Shown: positions 11,199-21,476 of the stretch, piece by piece
Position numbering within the stretch: position 1 is the stretch's first letter
How the letters are laid out: each line of letters starts with the position of its first letter
Source of the DNA: Burkholderia dolosa
GTDB lineage: Bacteria > Pseudomonadota > Gammaproteobacteria > Burkholderiales > Burkholderiaceae
Length of the DNA stretch: 64,000 bases
NCBI RefSeq assembly: GCF_902499135.1
Contig: NZ_CABVPR010000002.1
Location: 124,001 to 188,000 of the forward strand
Direction of reading: 5' to 3'
Program-made: the position numbers and the translations under genes
Notes under the pieces: model-generated
Told to the model about the DNA's origin: nothing
The model's database searches: none
What the model saw: only the letters and a program-made list of their open reading frames with translations

Positions 11199-12440
11199 TC
11201 AGAAGCGGTCGGCGCGATACGGCGTCGGGTCGGTGAACGGCGTGTCGCCCGTCATCATCTCGGCGAGCAGGCGGCCGGTCACCGGGCCGAGCGTCAAGCC
11301 GTGATGGTTGTGCCCGAACGCGAACCATAGCCCGCGATGCGCGGGTGCCGGGCCGATCACCGGACGCATGTCCGGCGTGCACGGCCGGAAGCCGAGCCAC
11401 GGTTGCGGATCGAGTCTTTCCCCGAAGCCGAACACCGGACGCGCGACGCGTTCCGCGCGTTCGAGCTGTACGCCGGTCGGCGGCAAGCCGCGCCGCGCGA
11501 TCTCGACGCCGGTCGTCAACCGCAGCCCGCGCCGCATCGGCGCGATCACGTAGCCGTACTCGCGATCGACGATCGGCGCCGACGGCGCGCCGCGTTCGGA
11601 CGGCGCGTAGTGCATGTGATAGCCGCGTTTCTCGCGCAACGGAATCCTGTAGCCGAACTTGCCGAACACCGTGTCGGACCACGGACCGAGCGCGACGACG
11701 ACGGCCGGCGCGGCCACGTTGCCGTTCCGTGTTTCGACCTGCCAGCCCGGCGACAGCGCGGCGAGGCTCGCGGCGTCGCCCGACAGCAGCGTGCCGCCGC
11801 CTTGCTCGAAGAGCCGCGCATACGCTTTGACGAGCGCGGACGGATCGACGACGCTTTTCGGGTCGAGCCAATGCAGCGCGCCGCAGAAGCCCGGCGCGAG
11901 GCTCGGTTCGTGTTCGAGCAGCGCGTTCGCGTCGAGCGGCGTGATGCCGAGCCCGCGGCGCCGCGCGGTGACGCCGGCTTCCGCGACGCTGCGCTCGAAC
12001 GCGGCCGGCGTGCGGAACGCTTCGAGCCAGCCGCTCGCGCGCACGAGTTCGCCGGCGCCGGCGCGTGCGATCAGCGCGTCGTGCTCGACGATGCAGCGCT
12101 CGATCAGCGGCAGCATGTCGCGCGCCGCCGCCGCATGTCGTTGCGGCGCCGATTCCCACCAGAAACGCGCGAGCCACGGTGCGAACGCGGGCAGCGACGC
12201 GCTGTGCCAGTAGAGATCGGTCGAGCGGTTCAATGCGTAGCGCATCAGCGTGAACGGGCTGCGCGGGAACGGATACGGTTCGACCGACGAGCGCTCGATC
12301 AGCCCGGCGTTGCCGAAGCTCGTGCCTTCGCCGGGCGCGCCGCGGTCGACGAGGGCGACCTTGCGGCCGCGATCCTGCAGATGCAGCGCGACGGACACGC
12401 CGACGATGCCTGCGCCTAGAACGATGACGTCGAAGTCCAT
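11199..12440 (-). CDS. FAD-dependent D-amino-acid dehydrogenase-like oxidoreductase
   Basis: 413 residues of the DAO/DadA fold. The N-terminal dinucleotide motif VLGAGIVGVSVALHL is followed by DRGAPGEGTSFGNAG, as in DadA, and the C-terminus has RPCTPDMRPVIG and GHNHHGLTLGP. These proteins oxidise D-amino acids or related secondary amines, passing electrons to the respiratory chain. The substrate cannot be read from the sequence. It faces the fucose operon tail-to-tail and has no cofunctional neighbour, so a link to fucose is unlikely. A Sec signal is absent, as expected for membrane-associated cytoplasmic DadA proteins. Confidence 0.8.
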   Translation of the reverse strand: MDFDVIVLGAGIVGVSVALHLQDRGRKVALVDRGAPGEGTSFGNAGLIERSSVEPYPFPRSPFTLMRYALNRSTDLYWHSASLPAFAPWLARFWWESAPQRHAAAARDMLPLIERCIVEHDALIARAGAGELVRASGWLEAFRTPAAFERSVAEAGVTARRRGLGITPLDANALLEHEPSLAPGFCGALHWLDPKSVVDPSALVKAYARLFEQGGGTLLSGDAASLAALSPGWQVETRNGNVAAPAVVVALGPWSDTVFGKFGYRIPLREKRGYHMHYAPSERGAPSAPIVDREYGYVIAPMRRGLRLTTGVEIARRGLPPTGVQLERAERVARPVFGFGERLDPQPWLGFRPCTPDMRPVIGPAPAHRGLWFAFGHNHHGLTLGPVTGRLLAEMMTGDTPFTDPTPYRADRF

Positions 12441-12746
12441 GGATGGTCGTGAAAGACGGTGGTGGGTCGTGGGGCGGTTGGTGTTCGGTACGGCGGTTGG
12501 GTTTAGAGCAAAGGATATACGACAAGTGCCGGATCGAGACGGCGGGTTCGAAGATCGTGGACACGCGTGGCGAGCATGTCGATGCGGGAGCGGGCGACCA
12601 CGCGCTGACGGCCGTCATGATCGACAGCCCTTTTCATGCAACGCACACCGTGCCGATGACGGAGACTGCGCAAACGCCCGGTTTCGAAGATTTGCCGGTT
12701 CGCGATCGGCTGACGTAAATTCCGCAGACGACGAATCCGAGGAAGA
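12441..12746. other. Divergent intergenic region
   Basis: About 300 bases between the oxidoreductase and the SUKH gene, presumably holding both promoters. A plus-strand frame over most of it (12443-12718) has no ribosome site and an unnatural composition, so I do not call it. Confidence 0.4.
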
Positions 12747-13484
12747 ATGGCGACGGCAATGATCGAACTATCCGCAACCGCTTACGCCGCCGAACTGCAG
12801 CGCTTCAAATTGCGCGGCCGCGTCTGGCTTGCTTCGAAGGACATTCCTGCCGACGTGCAAGTGCCGACCGCGTGGCGCGCGTTGCTCGATATGCGCGACG
12901 CCGCACTCGAGACGTCGCTCGCGAAGATGTGGGCGGGTGTCGTCGATCGCCTGCCAGCGGTCCGGCAGTTCTTCGACGAGAAACTGCGGCGCCCGGCCGT
13001 GCTGCAGAAGGAAAACGGCGATCTGTGCCTGCTCTATCCGTACACCGTCGACCACGACGATCTGAACTTTTTCATTGGCCATCCGCCGCTCGGCGATCTC
13101 GTATCGGACGACATGCCGCTATGGCGCGCGTTGCCCGACGATCTGCGCAGCTTTTATCAGCTCGCGCATAACGGGTGGACTTTCTTTCCCGCGAACTCGA
13201 TGGGGCCGTTGCCGATCGGCGATCAAACGGCGCTGACGGCGAAGCTCGACCTGACGCCTGACGAGACGCGCGCGCTCGGCGTGAACCCGGATCTCGTGTG
13301 GACGGTGTTCCAGAACGGCGGCGGCGATTATCTGTGTCTCGATCTTCGCGACAGCGCGGGAGATGGCAGTGCGGCCGGGCGAATCTGGTGGCATGACAAT
13401 CCTGCGGAACTCGAGCCGGTCGATTTCTGGGCCGTGATGAATGCGTGGTTCGAGATTTTCGTCGAGGATGCGGACCGGCGGTAA
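12747..13484 (+). CDS. SMI1/KNR4 (SUKH) family protein, orphan immunity-like
   Basis: 245 residues. ATG 12747 has GAGG 4 bases upstream; ATG 12759 is an in-frame alternative. The segment from about residue 110 (LWRALPDDLRSFYQLAHNGW, GPLPIG, VFQNGGGDYLCLDL, DFWAVMNAWFEIF) follows the SUKH pattern: a helix with an N-G-W turn, a strand reporting a Gly/Asp-rich loop, then a closing helix. SUKH proteins often neutralise polymorphic or contact-dependent toxins but also have housekeeping roles. No toxin gene lies beside it here. Confidence 0.65.
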   Translation: MATAMIELSATAYAAELQRFKLRGRVWLASKDIPADVQVPTAWRALLDMRDAALETSLAKMWAGVVDRLPAVRQFFDEKLRRPAVLQKENGDLCLLYPYTVDHDDLNFFIGHPPLGDLVSDDMPLWRALPDDLRSFYQLAHNGWTFFPANSMGPLPIGDQTALTAKLDLTPDETRALGVNPDLVWTVFQNGGGDYLCLDLRDSAGDGSAAGRIWWHDNPAELEPVDFWAVMNAWFEIFVEDADRR

Positions 13485-13601
13485 TTTCTCCGAGGCTTTC
13501 GACCGCGTCACCCCATCGCCGGCGATGAACGAATCGACATGGGAAGGCCTTTCCGGGAGCCGTAACGGCCACCGCTTCCGCCCGGTTTCCCGCCCGGCTC
13601 A

Positions 13602-14516
13602 TTACAGCTGCATGCGACCCGGTCCGTTCATCAGTTCGACCACCCAGTCGATGAACACACGCAGCTTCGGGCTGACGTGGCGGTTCGGCGGATAGCAGAC
13701 ATAAAGCGGCATCGGATCGAGTTGCCAGTCGTCGAACAACGCAACGAGTTCGCGCTGTTCGATCGCCGCTTTCGCCATGTAGTGCGGCAGCCACATGATG
13801 CCGAGACCCGCGACGCCGGCCGCGAGATATGCGTTTCCGTCGTCCACCGCGAGCGCGTAACGGCCTTGCACGTTGATCGTTTCGTCGCGGCGATGCATGA
13901 CGAGCGGATACAGATTCCCCGCGCGTCCCCACGAGAATCCGACGATCCGGTGATGCGAATTCTCGAGTTCCGCGGGATGTGAAGGCGTGCCCGCCAGCGC
14001 GAGATATCGGGGCGATGCAAAGACGCCGAGCGAAAGCCCGGCCACGCGCCGGGCGACCATCGACCGATCCGCGGGCTCGCCGCCGCGCACGACGCAATCG
14101 ACGTTCTCCCGGATGATGTCCACGGTACGGTCGCTCACGCCCATGTCGAGCTGAATGTCCGGATAGCGGGCGAGGAATGCCGGCAGCGCGGGAATCAGGA
14201 TCAGGCGCGCGAACGGGCTCGGCACGTCCACGCGCAGGCGGCCGCGCGGCACCGCCGATGCGCTCGACAGACTCGTCTCGGCGTCGTCCATATCGGCGAG
14301 CAGCCGCACCACGCGCTCGTAGTACGCGATGCCGTCCGGCGTGACGTTGAGCCGGCGCGTCGTCCGGTTCAGAAGGCGCACACGCAGCCGCGCCTCGAGC
14401 TGCTGGACCAGATGCGTGACCGTGGTCTTGCTCATATGAAGCGTTTCGGCGGCCTTCGTGAAGCTGCCTGCCTCGACCACCCGGATGAATGCGCGCATCG
14501 CGTCGAAGCGATCCAT
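13602..14516 (-). CDS. LysR-type transcriptional regulator
   Basis: 304 residues from ATG 14516 (MDRFDAMRAFIRVVEAGSF), the typical LysR opening; the frame continues upstream as a shadow of the divergent gene. Helix-turn-helix is at about 17-55 (FTKAAETLHMSKTTVTHLVQQ), followed by the LysR substrate domain ending in ELMNGPGRMQL. It belongs to the broad group resembling Burkholderia/Pseudomonas regulators with RLNVTPDG wings. It is divergent from the RidA gene, which it probably regulates from the 136-base intergenic region. Confidence 0.9.
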   Translation of the reverse strand: MDRFDAMRAFIRVVEAGSFTKAAETLHMSKTTVTHLVQQLEARLRVRLLNRTTRRLNVTPDGIAYYERVVRLLADMDDAETSLSSASAVPRGRLRVDVPSPFARLILIPALPAFLARYPDIQLDMGVSDRTVDIIRENVDCVVRGGEPADRSMVARRVAGLSLGVFASPRYLALAGTPSHPAELENSHHRIVGFSWGRAGNLYPLVMHRRDETINVQGRYALAVDDGNAYLAAGVAGLGIMWLPHYMAKAAIEQRELVALFDDWQLDPMPLYVCYPPNRHVSPKLRVFIDWVVELMNGPGRMQL

Positions 14517-14544
14517 GCGTTTTGCCTCGCTGCCTCGCAGTTGA

Positions 14545-14564
14545 ATTGTTTGCATTCTACAAAT
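14545..14564. promoter_or_regulatory. Candidate LysR-binding dyad between divergent genes
   Basis: ATTGTTTGCATTCTACAAAT contains TTGT-N9-ACAA, with a T-N11-A core as in LysR boxes. It is placed 29 bases before the lysR start in the shared intergenic region. Symmetry and position are the only evidence. Confidence 0.4.
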
Positions 14565-14652
14565 AGTCATGGACAGGGTTGGCGGTTTATCGCGCGCACG
14601 TCGCTCGGTACAGTGGATCGCTCGAAACCAACGATCGTCAATGGAGGTGAAG

Positions 14653-15057
14653 GTGGGCAAGCGCGATGTCGTATTTCCACAGGCGCGTCGGGCGCTGTAC
14701 GAGCGTAACCGGTACTCTCCCGCCGTACGGGCCGGCAATTTGCTGTTCGTGTCCGGGCAGGTCGGCAGTCGCGACGACGGCACGCCGGAACCCGACCTGC
14801 ACGAGCAGGTGCGGCTCGCTTTTCGAAACCTGAATGCGATCCTGCACGAGGCAGGATGCACGTTCGACGACGTGGTCGACGTCACGGTGTTCATGGTCGA
14901 TCCGCAATCGACGTTCGAGCGCATCTGGCAGGTCGTGCCCGAGTTCTGGGGCGACGCGCCGCATCCGGCGCTCACCGCGGTCGGCGTTACGTGGCTTTAC
15001 GGCTTCGACTTCGAGATCAAGGTCGTTGCGAAGCTTCCGGCCGATCTGAACGGATGA
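14653..15057 (+). CDS. RidA/YjgF family protein
   Basis: 134 residues from GTG 14653, chosen because a perfect GGAGGTG lies 5 bases upstream; the ATG at 14641 overlaps that ribosome site and has none of its own. The fold is clear: RYSPAVRAGNLLFVSGQVG, LAFRNLNAILHEAGCTFDDVVDVTVFM and a C-terminal FEIKVVAKLP. RidA proteins hydrolyse reactive enamine/imine intermediates; the classical Arg near the end of this family is not obvious here, so another activity is possible. It is under likely control of the divergent LysR gene. Confidence 0.8.
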   Translation: MGKRDVVFPQARRALYERNRYSPAVRAGNLLFVSGQVGSRDDGTPEPDLHEQVRLAFRNLNAILHEAGCTFDDVVDVTVFMVDPQSTFERIWQVVPEFWGDAPHPALTAVGVTWLYGFDFEIKVVAKLPADLNG

Positions 15058-16027
15058 CGGGCCGGCAGGCCGCGAAACGTCGCGGTATCCGACGAATGCG
15101 GCCGATTGACAATGCGGGCTTTGTACCAAGCCGGATGCGGGTACGACGGCGAACGCGCGCGGCGGGCGGGCCGACCGTCACGGCGACGTGACGCGTGACG
15201 CCCGCCGCAATCGCGCGCATCGGCCGGCCTCGTCGAAGGGCTGTGCGCGGAAAAGACGGCAAATCCCGGGCTGGCGGCTGCGGAAAATTGTGGGCGCGGA
15301 GCGCGCCCGCGTGCCGCAGACGCGAATCACAACGAGGTCCGCTGGATGACGGAAACGAGCCCGTATCATTTCACGCATTCAACAAACAGCTTTCTTGAGT
15401 GCTCGACGTGTCAGGAAATGGAAGGAAAGCGCACCAATCCGCTGCGCGAAGCGATGCACGGGCATGGTGCCTCGAGCCGCTATTAATCAGATGTTTGGCC
15501 GTGGCCGATCAAAACCCGCCACGACCAAAAGCCCGAAGCGGAAGCACCGGCATCGCCGGAAACCTTACAGATCAAGGTTCTGCGCTGCGCCGCCGCATAC
15601 CGTCGCAACCGGATTGCACTCCCGTCCGGCGCCGATACCCGGCCAGGGTTGCTCCCGATCGCCACCTTCGCGCCCCACAGGTTCTCCGTGTTTTCCCTCG
15701 GTTGGCAGGCATTTTTGACAGACCATTAAAAAACGCTCATATAATTTCGGCTGCCTTGCCAACGGCTGTCGGACCATCCCTCCGACGATGCGGTTCGGCA
15801 AGCGGGGCAGGCGAAAAGCTTGCGCAATGCAAGACGCATCACGTTGTCTTTCCGAACCAGACGTCCCCTTCGGGGACTGCAAGAGCCGGGCCCCGCTACG
15901 CATCATTCATCCGCAGGTCCGTCTTCATGTGTCTCGGGCGTGTCCCATGTTCTCGCCCCGGGTGCTGTTCGATTGCGCAAGTCATGCCGCCTTTGCCCGT
16001 ATGACTAACAACATCGAGGAGCTCCTG
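15058..16027. other. Long intergenic region and leader before livJ
   Basis: Nearly 1 kb without a convincing gene. Just after RidA lies a GC-rich inverted repeat (GCGCGCGGCGGGC at 15155-15167 against GCCCGCCGC...GCGCGC at 15200-15218) that could end the RidA transcript, though no T-run follows. From 15715 there is a strong promoter and then an untranslated leader of about 275 bases with a 6-bp GTCCCC/GGGGAC hairpin at 15863-15877. Open frames here are shadow-like. Confidence 0.45.
15715..15745 (+). promoter_or_regulatory. Sigma70-type promoter of the liv operon
   Basis: Consensus TTGACA at 15715-15720 and consensus TATAAT at 15740-15745, separated by 19 bases in a locally A/T-rich stretch. 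It points at livJ, about 280 bases downstream. The spacer is two bases longer than optimal. Confidence 0.6.
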
Positions 16028-17146
16028 ATGACGCTGTCCCGTCTTACGTCCATTTCCGTCGCCGCCGTGCTGTTCGCCGCCGGCGCCGCCGCCGCGCAAG
16101 CGGAAACCGTGAAGATCGCCATCGCCGGCCCGATGAGCGGTTCGGTCGCGCAGTACGGCGACATGGTGAAGGCCGGCGCGCTGACCGCGATCGAGCAGAT
16201 CAACGCGGCCGGCGGTGCGGGCGGCAACAAGTTCGAAGCCGTGCTGATGGACGACGCATGCGAACCGAAGCAGGCCGTCGCGGTCGCGAACAAGATCGTC
16301 AGCCAGAAGATCAAGTACGTGATCGGCCACGTGTGCTCGGGCTCGACGATCCCCGCATCGGACATCTACGAGAACGAAGGCATCGTGATGGTCACGCCGT
16401 CGGCCACCGCGCCGCAGCTGACCGAAGGCAAGAAGCGCCACTTCATCTTCCGCACGATCGGCCGCGACGACCAGCAAGGCCCGGCCGCTGCGCAGTACAT
16501 CATCAATCACGTGAAGCCGAAGAAGGTCGCGGTGCTGCACGACAAGCAGTCGTACGGCCAGGGCATCGCGTCGTCGGTGAAGAAGGACCTCGAAGCCGCG
16601 AAGATCCCGGTCGTGCTGTTCGAAGGCATCAACGCCGGCGATTCCGACTACTCGGCGATCATCACGAAGCTGAAGTCGCAAGGCGTCGATTTCGTCTACT
16701 TCGGCGGCTATCACCCGGAAATGGGCCTGCTGATGCGCCAGGCGCGCGAGCAGGGCGTGAAGGCGACGTTCATGGGGCCCGAGGGCGTCGGCAACAAGGA
16801 CGTGACGGCGATCGCCGGCCCGGCATCGGAAGGGATGCTCGTCACGCTGCCCGCCGACTTCTCGGCCGATCCGGCCAACGCGGCGCTCGTGAAGGCGTTC
16901 GCGGACAAGAAGCGCGATCCGAACGGTCCGTTCCAGATGCCGGCGTACGCAGCGGTGAAGATCATCGCCGACTCGATCGCCGGGGCGAAGACGACCGACC
17001 CGACGAAGGTCGCCGCGTACATGCACAAGACGACGTTCGACACGCCGATCGGCAAGGTGTCGTATGACGCGCAGGGCGACCTGAAGGCGTTCAAGTTCGT
17101 CGTCTATACGTGGCACAAGGACGCGACGAAGACCGCCGCGAAGTAA
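16028..17146 (+). CDS. livJ: Branched-chain amino-acid ABC transporter binding protein
   Basis: 372 residues. Start ATG 16028 follows GAGGAG and opens a Sec signal (MTLSRLTSISVAAVLF..., cleavage near AQA|ET, residue 25). The mature protein is a Peripla_BP_6 type LivJ/BraC: IAIAGPMSGSVAQYG, MDDACEPKQAVAVANK, VIGHVCSGSTIPAS, KVAVLHDKQSYGQG. It binds leucine/isoleucine/valine or a related amino acid in the periplasm. It is separated from livH by 173 bases with a strong hairpin, so it may be made in excess over the membrane components. Confidence 0.92.
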   Translation: MTLSRLTSISVAAVLFAAGAAAAQAETVKIAIAGPMSGSVAQYGDMVKAGALTAIEQINAAGGAGGNKFEAVLMDDACEPKQAVAVANKIVSQKIKYVIGHVCSGSTIPASDIYENEGIVMVTPSATAPQLTEGKKRHFIFRTIGRDDQQGPAAAQYIINHVKPKKVAVLHDKQSYGQGIASSVKKDLEAAKIPVVLFEGINAGDSDYSAIITKLKSQGVDFVYFGGYHPEMGLLMRQAREQGVKATFMGPEGVGNKDVTAIAGPASEGMLVTLPADFSADPANAALVKAFADKKRDPNGPFQMPAYAAVKIIADSIAGAKTTDPTKVAAYMHKTTFDTPIGKVSYDAQGDLKAFKFVVYTWHKDATKTAAK

Positions 17147-17163
17147 GACGGAGTACCCGCCCC

Positions 17164-17207
17164 GCGCACCGCCCCGCCCCGCCCGAGATCCGGACGGGGC
17201 GGTGCGC
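17164..17207 (+). promoter_or_regulatory. Strong intercistronic hairpin between livJ and livH
   Basis: Perfect 13-bp stem GCGCACCGCCCCG (17164-17176) with CGGGGCGGTGCGC (17195-17207), 18-base loop, not followed by a T-run. Such structures after binding-protein genes commonly act as partial terminators or 3' end stabilisers that raise binding-protein output; that role here is inference. Confidence 0.65.
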
Positions 17208-17319
17208 ATTCGGCCGTTCGGCGGCCGAAGGGCGGCCGAGACGACACCGTGCGTCGCGCGCGGCCGCGCCGTGATCCGGCTGCGGCACGCGGCGCGGCGC
17301 CAACGGGAGCTTCCCGCAC

Positions 17320-18246
17320 ATGACTGACTTCTTTCCTCAATTCGCCCAGCAGCTGGTCAACGGCCTGACGCTGGGTGCGATCTATGCGCTGATCGCGATC
17401 GGCTATTCGATGGTCTACGGGATCATCGGCATGATCAACTTCGCGCACGGCGAGATCTACATGATCGGCGCGTACGTGGGCCTCGTCACGCTGACCGCGA
17501 TCGGCGTGTCCGCCGGCTATCCGCTGCCGCTCGTGCTCGGCGCCGCGCTGATCGTGTCGGTGATCGTCACCGGCCTGTACGGCTTCGCGGTCGAGCGCAT
17601 CGCGTATCGGCCGCTGCGCGGCGGCCCGCGGCTCGTGCCGCTGATCTCCGCGATCGGCATGTCGATCTTCCTGCAGAACTACGTGCAGATCGGGCAGGGC
17701 GCGCGCGACGTGTCGGTGCCGGTGCTGATCTCCGGCGCGTTCGACATCCATCTCGGCGGCGACTTCGACGTCACCGTTCCGTATGCGCGGCTGCTGATCG
17801 TGTGCGTGACGATCGCGCTGATGATCGCGCTCACGCTGTTCATCTCGCATTCGCGGATGGGCCGCGCGTGCCGCGCCTGCGCGGAAGACATGAAGATGGC
17901 GAACCTGCTCGGCATCGACACGAACCGCGTGATCTCGTTCACGTTCGTGCTCGGGGCGATGCTGGCCGCGGTCGGCGGCGTGCTGATCGGGCTGACGATC
18001 GGCAAGCTGAATCCGTACATCGGTTTCGTCGCGGGCATCAAGGCGTTCACCGCCGCGGTGCTCGGCGGGATCGGCAGCATTCCGGGCGCGATGCTCGGCG
18101 GCGTGCTGCTCGGCCTCGCCGAAACTTTCGCCGCGGGCTACATGCCGGCCGAGTACAAGGACGTCGTCGCGTTCGGCCTGCTCGTGCTGATCCTGCTCTT
18201 CCGCCCGACCGGCCTGCTCGGCAAGTCGGACATCGAAAAGGTTTGA
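17320..18246 (+). CDS. livH: Branched-chain amino-acid ABC transporter permease LivH
   Basis: 308 residues, about eight membrane helices. Characteristic motifs are [20 protein letters not shown] at the N-terminus, [16 protein letters not shown], the coupling loop [20 protein letters not shown], and [18 protein letters not shown] lies about 10 bases before the ATG. It forms the channel heterodimer with LivM, encoded 11 bases after its stop. Confidence 0.93.
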   Translation: MTDFFPQFAQQLVNGLTLGAIYALIAIGYSMVYGIIGMINFAHGEIYMIGAYVGLVTLTAIGVSAGYPLPLVLGAALIVSVIVTGLYGFAVERIAYRPLRGGPRLVPLISAIGMSIFLQNYVQIGQGARDVSVPVLISGAFDIHLGGDFDVTVPYARLLIVCVTIALMIALTLFISHSRMGRACRACAEDMKMANLLGIDTNRVISFTFVLGAMLAAVGGVLIGLTIGKLNPYIGFVAGIKAFTAAVLGGIGSIPGAMLGGVLLGLAETFAAGYMPAEYKDVVAFGLLVLILLFRPTGLLGKSDIEKV

Positions 18247-18257
18247 GGCAGACGCAG

Positions 18258-19529
18258 ATGAGTCAAGTGATTTCCGTTCGCCGCCCGGCCGCCGACGCTT
18301 CGTTCGGCCAGGCGCTGAAAAATGCCGTGGTCGCCGCGATCCTCACGGCGATTCTCACGATCCCCGTGCTCGGCCTGCAGCTGAAGCTCGACGGCTATCA
18401 GGTCGTGCTCACGCCGCACTGGCGGCCGGTGTGGATCGCGGTCGCGGCCGTGTTCCTGTTCCAGCTGTTCAAACCGTGGTTCGTCCGCGCGAAGTCGGCG
18501 GTGAAGCTGCCGGCGGCGCCCGCGATGAGCGCGCGGCAGCAGCGCACGATCGTATGGGCGCTGCTCGCGGTCGGGCTCGTGTGGCCGTTCTTCGGCTCGC
18601 GCGGCGCGGTCGACGTCGCGACGCTCGCGCTGATCTACGTGATCCTCGGCCTCGGGCTGAACATCGTCGTCGGTTTCGCGGGCCTGCTCGATCTCGGCTA
18701 CGTCGGCTTCTACGCGGTCGGCGGCTATACGTACGCGATGCTGAACCAGTATTTCGGCTTCACGTTCTGGGAATGCCTGCCGCTCGCCGCGATCGCGTCG
18801 GCGACGTTCGGCTTCCTGCTCGGCTTTCCGGTGCTGCGGCTGCGCGGAGACTATCTCGCGATCGTCACGCTCGGCTTCGGCGAAATCATCCGCCTGCTCG
18901 CGAACAACCTGACGAGTCTCACCGGCGGCCCGGACGGCATCTCGGGCATTCCGAAGCCGACCGTGTTCGGCATCGAGATGGCGCGCTCGGCGAGCGTCGA
19001 AGGCGCGAAGACGTTCCACGAACTGATCGGCCTCGAATACAGCGGCGAGCACATGGTGATCTTCCTGTACCTGCTCGCGCTGCTGCTGGTCGGCTTCACG
19101 CTGTTCGTGACGAGCCGCCTGATCCGCATGCCGATGGGCCGCGCATGGGAAGCGCTGCGCGACGACGAGATCGCATGCCGCTCGCTCGGGCTGAATCCGA
19201 CGCGCATCAAGCTGTCGGCGTTCACGCTCGGCGCGGCGTTCGCGGGCATCGGCGGCGCGTTCTTCGCCGCGCGTCAGGGCCTCGTGAATCCGGAGTCGTT
19301 CACGTTCATCGAGTCGGCGCTGATCCTCGCGATCGTCGTGCTCGGCGGCATGGGCTCGCAGCTCGGCGTGATTCTCGCGGCGATCCTGCTGACCGTGCTG
19401 CCGGAAGTCGCGCGCGGCTTCGCCGAATACCGGATGCTGATGTTCGGTCTCGTGATGGTGTTGATGATGATGTGGCGTCCGCAGGGCCTGCTGCCCGCGA
19501 GCCGTCCCCACGTGGAGCTGCCGCAATGA
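18258..19529 (+). CDS. livM: Branched-chain amino-acid ABC transporter permease LivM
   Basis: 423 residues. After an N-terminal extension with additional hydrophobic segments (about 1-100), the LivM core starts with [21 protein letters not shown] and contains [31 protein letters not shown] and [14 protein letters not shown]. The extension is common in beta-proteobacterial LivM proteins. The last codons overlap the livG start (ATGA), indicating translational coupling. Confidence 0.92.
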   Translation: MSQVISVRRPAADASFGQALKNAVVAAILTAILTIPVLGLQLKLDGYQVVLTPHWRPVWIAVAAVFLFQLFKPWFVRAKSAVKLPAAPAMSARQQRTIVWALLAVGLVWPFFGSRGAVDVATLALIYVILGLGLNIVVGFAGLLDLGYVGFYAVGGYTYAMLNQYFGFTFWECLPLAAIASATFGFLLGFPVLRLRGDYLAIVTLGFGEIIRLLANNLTSLTGGPDGISGIPKPTVFGIEMARSASVEGAKTFHELIGLEYSGEHMVIFLYLLALLLVGFTLFVTSRLIRMPMGRAWEALRDDEIACRSLGLNPTRIKLSAFTLGAAFAGIGGAFFAARQGLVNPESFTFIESALILAIVVLGGMGSQLGVILAAILLTVLPEVARGFAEYRMLMFGLVMVLMMMWRPQGLLPASRPHVELPQ

Positions 19530-20298
19530 GCGCGAATGCAGAACTGTTGAAGGTCGCCGGGCTGCAGATGCGCTTCGGCGGGTTGCTCGCCGTCGACGGC
19601 ATCGACTTCGACGTGCGCCGCGACGAGGTGTTCGCGATCATCGGGCCGAACGGCGCGGGCAAGACGACGGTGTTCAACTGCGTCGGCGGCTTCTACCGGC
19701 CGAGCGCCGGCGACGTCGTGCTCGACGGCCACCGGATCGCCGGGCTGCCGAGCCACAAGATCGCGTTGAAGGGCCTGGTCCGCACGTTTCAGAACATCCG
19801 GCTGTTCAGGTCGCTCACGGTCGTCGAGAACCTGATGGTCGCGCAGCACCGCAAGGTGAAGTCGGGCCTGCTGCACGGGCTGTTCGCGACGCCCGCGTAT
19901 CGGCGTGCGGAAAAGGAGGCGCTCGAACGCGCGGCCGTGTGGCTCGACCGGATGGGCCTGAGGTCGGTCGCCAATCGGCCGGCGGGCACGCTGTCGTACG
20001 GGCACCAGCGGCGTCTCGAGATCGCGCGCTGCATGATTACCGAGCCGCGCCTGCTGATGCTCGACGAGCCGGCGGCCGGCCTGAACCCGCAGGAGAAGAT
20101 CGAGCTTCAGCATCTGATCGACCGGCTGCGCCGCGAGTTCGGCGTGTCGGTGCTGCTGATCGAGCACGACATGAGCCTCGTGATGGGCGTGTCGGACCGC
20201 ATCCTCGTGATGGAGCACGGCCGGCCGATCGTGATCGGCACGCCGGAAGCGGTGCGCAACGACCCGCGCGTGATCAACGCGTATCTGGGGGAAGAGTG

Positions 20299-20299
<1 letters not shown>
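19526..20299 (+). CDS. livG: Branched-chain amino-acid ABC transporter ATPase LivG
   Basis: 257 residues, a single ABC domain. Walker A is GPNGAGKTT (about 41-49); the Q-loop region is RTFQNIRLF; the signature is the LivG-type [13 protein letters not shown]; Walker B is [13 protein letters not shown]; the switch His follows in LLIEHDM. Start and stop overlap livM and livF respectively, so the three are translated as a coupled set. Confidence 0.93.
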
Positions 20300-21000
<701 letters not shown>

Positions 21001-21007
21001 TGCAGGA

Positions 21008-21036
21008 CGCCGCCGGCCTGCAACGGGCCGGCGGCG
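21008..21036 (+). terminator. GC-rich hairpin, likely terminator of the liv operon
   Basis: Perfect 11-bp stem CGCCGCCGGCC (21008-21018) and GGCCGGCGGCG (21026-21036), starting 7 bases after the livF stop. The following tract (CACGGTTTCATC) is only weakly T-rich, so termination may be partial and the VOC gene 76 bases on could receive read-through. Confidence 0.5.
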
Positions 21037-21076
21037 CACGGTTTCATCATGGCGGTACGACTCGCGGAGGCAGGCG

Positions 21077-21427
21077 ATGAAGGTCAAACGGATCGTCGCG
21101 AACATCGACACCCCGTCGATCGACGACGCGAAACGCTTCTATGGGCAGATCTTCGGTCTCGACGTGCTGATGGATCACGGCTGGATCGCGACGTACGGCA
21201 ACGCGGAGCGGATGACGGTGCAGATCGGCTTCGCGTCGCAGGGCGGATCGGGCACGCCGACGCCCGATCTGTCGATCGAGGTCGACGACGTCGACGAAGC
21301 GCTCGCGCGGATTCGTGCGGCCGGCATTCCGGTCGAATACGGGCCGGCCGACGAGCCGTGGGGCGTGCGGCGCTTCTTCGTTCGCGATCCGTTCGGCAAG
21401 CTCGTCAACGTGCTCGCTCACGCGTGA
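21077..21427 (+). CDS. VOC (glyoxalase/bleomycin-resistance fold) protein
   Basis: 116 residues, one vicinal-oxygen-chelate unit: VANIDTPSIDDAKRFYGQIFGLD, the central strand DLSIEVDDVDEALARIRAAG and the closing FVRDPFGKLVNVLAH. GGAGGCAGGCG precedes the ATG. The first metal position of classical glyoxalase I is not conserved, so it may be a binding protein or an enzyme of unknown substrate. It lies convergent with DUF2000. Confidence 0.82.
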   Translation: MKVKRIVANIDTPSIDDAKRFYGQIFGLDVLMDHGWIATYGNAERMTVQIGFASQGGSGTPTPDLSIEVDDVDEALARIRAAGIPVEYGPADEPWGVRRFFVRDPFGKLVNVLAHA

Positions 21428-21476
21428 CGCGTGACGCGCGGCGCGCGGCGCTCATGCGCCGCGACCGTGACGGCGC

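Noticed and set aside
11199-12440. FAD oxidoreductase as part of fucose metabolism
   Set aside because: It is on the opposite strand beyond the operon's terminator, and the family acts on amino acids or amines; no pathway step needs it.
12443-12718. 91-codon frame between the oxidoreductase and SUKH genes
   Set aside because: No ribosome site; composition Gly/Asp/Arg-rich and without a fold-like pattern; probably promoter DNA.
15399-16004. 201-codon plus-strand open frame before livJ
   Set aside because: No ribosome binding site, unnatural composition, and it crosses the consensus liv promoter.
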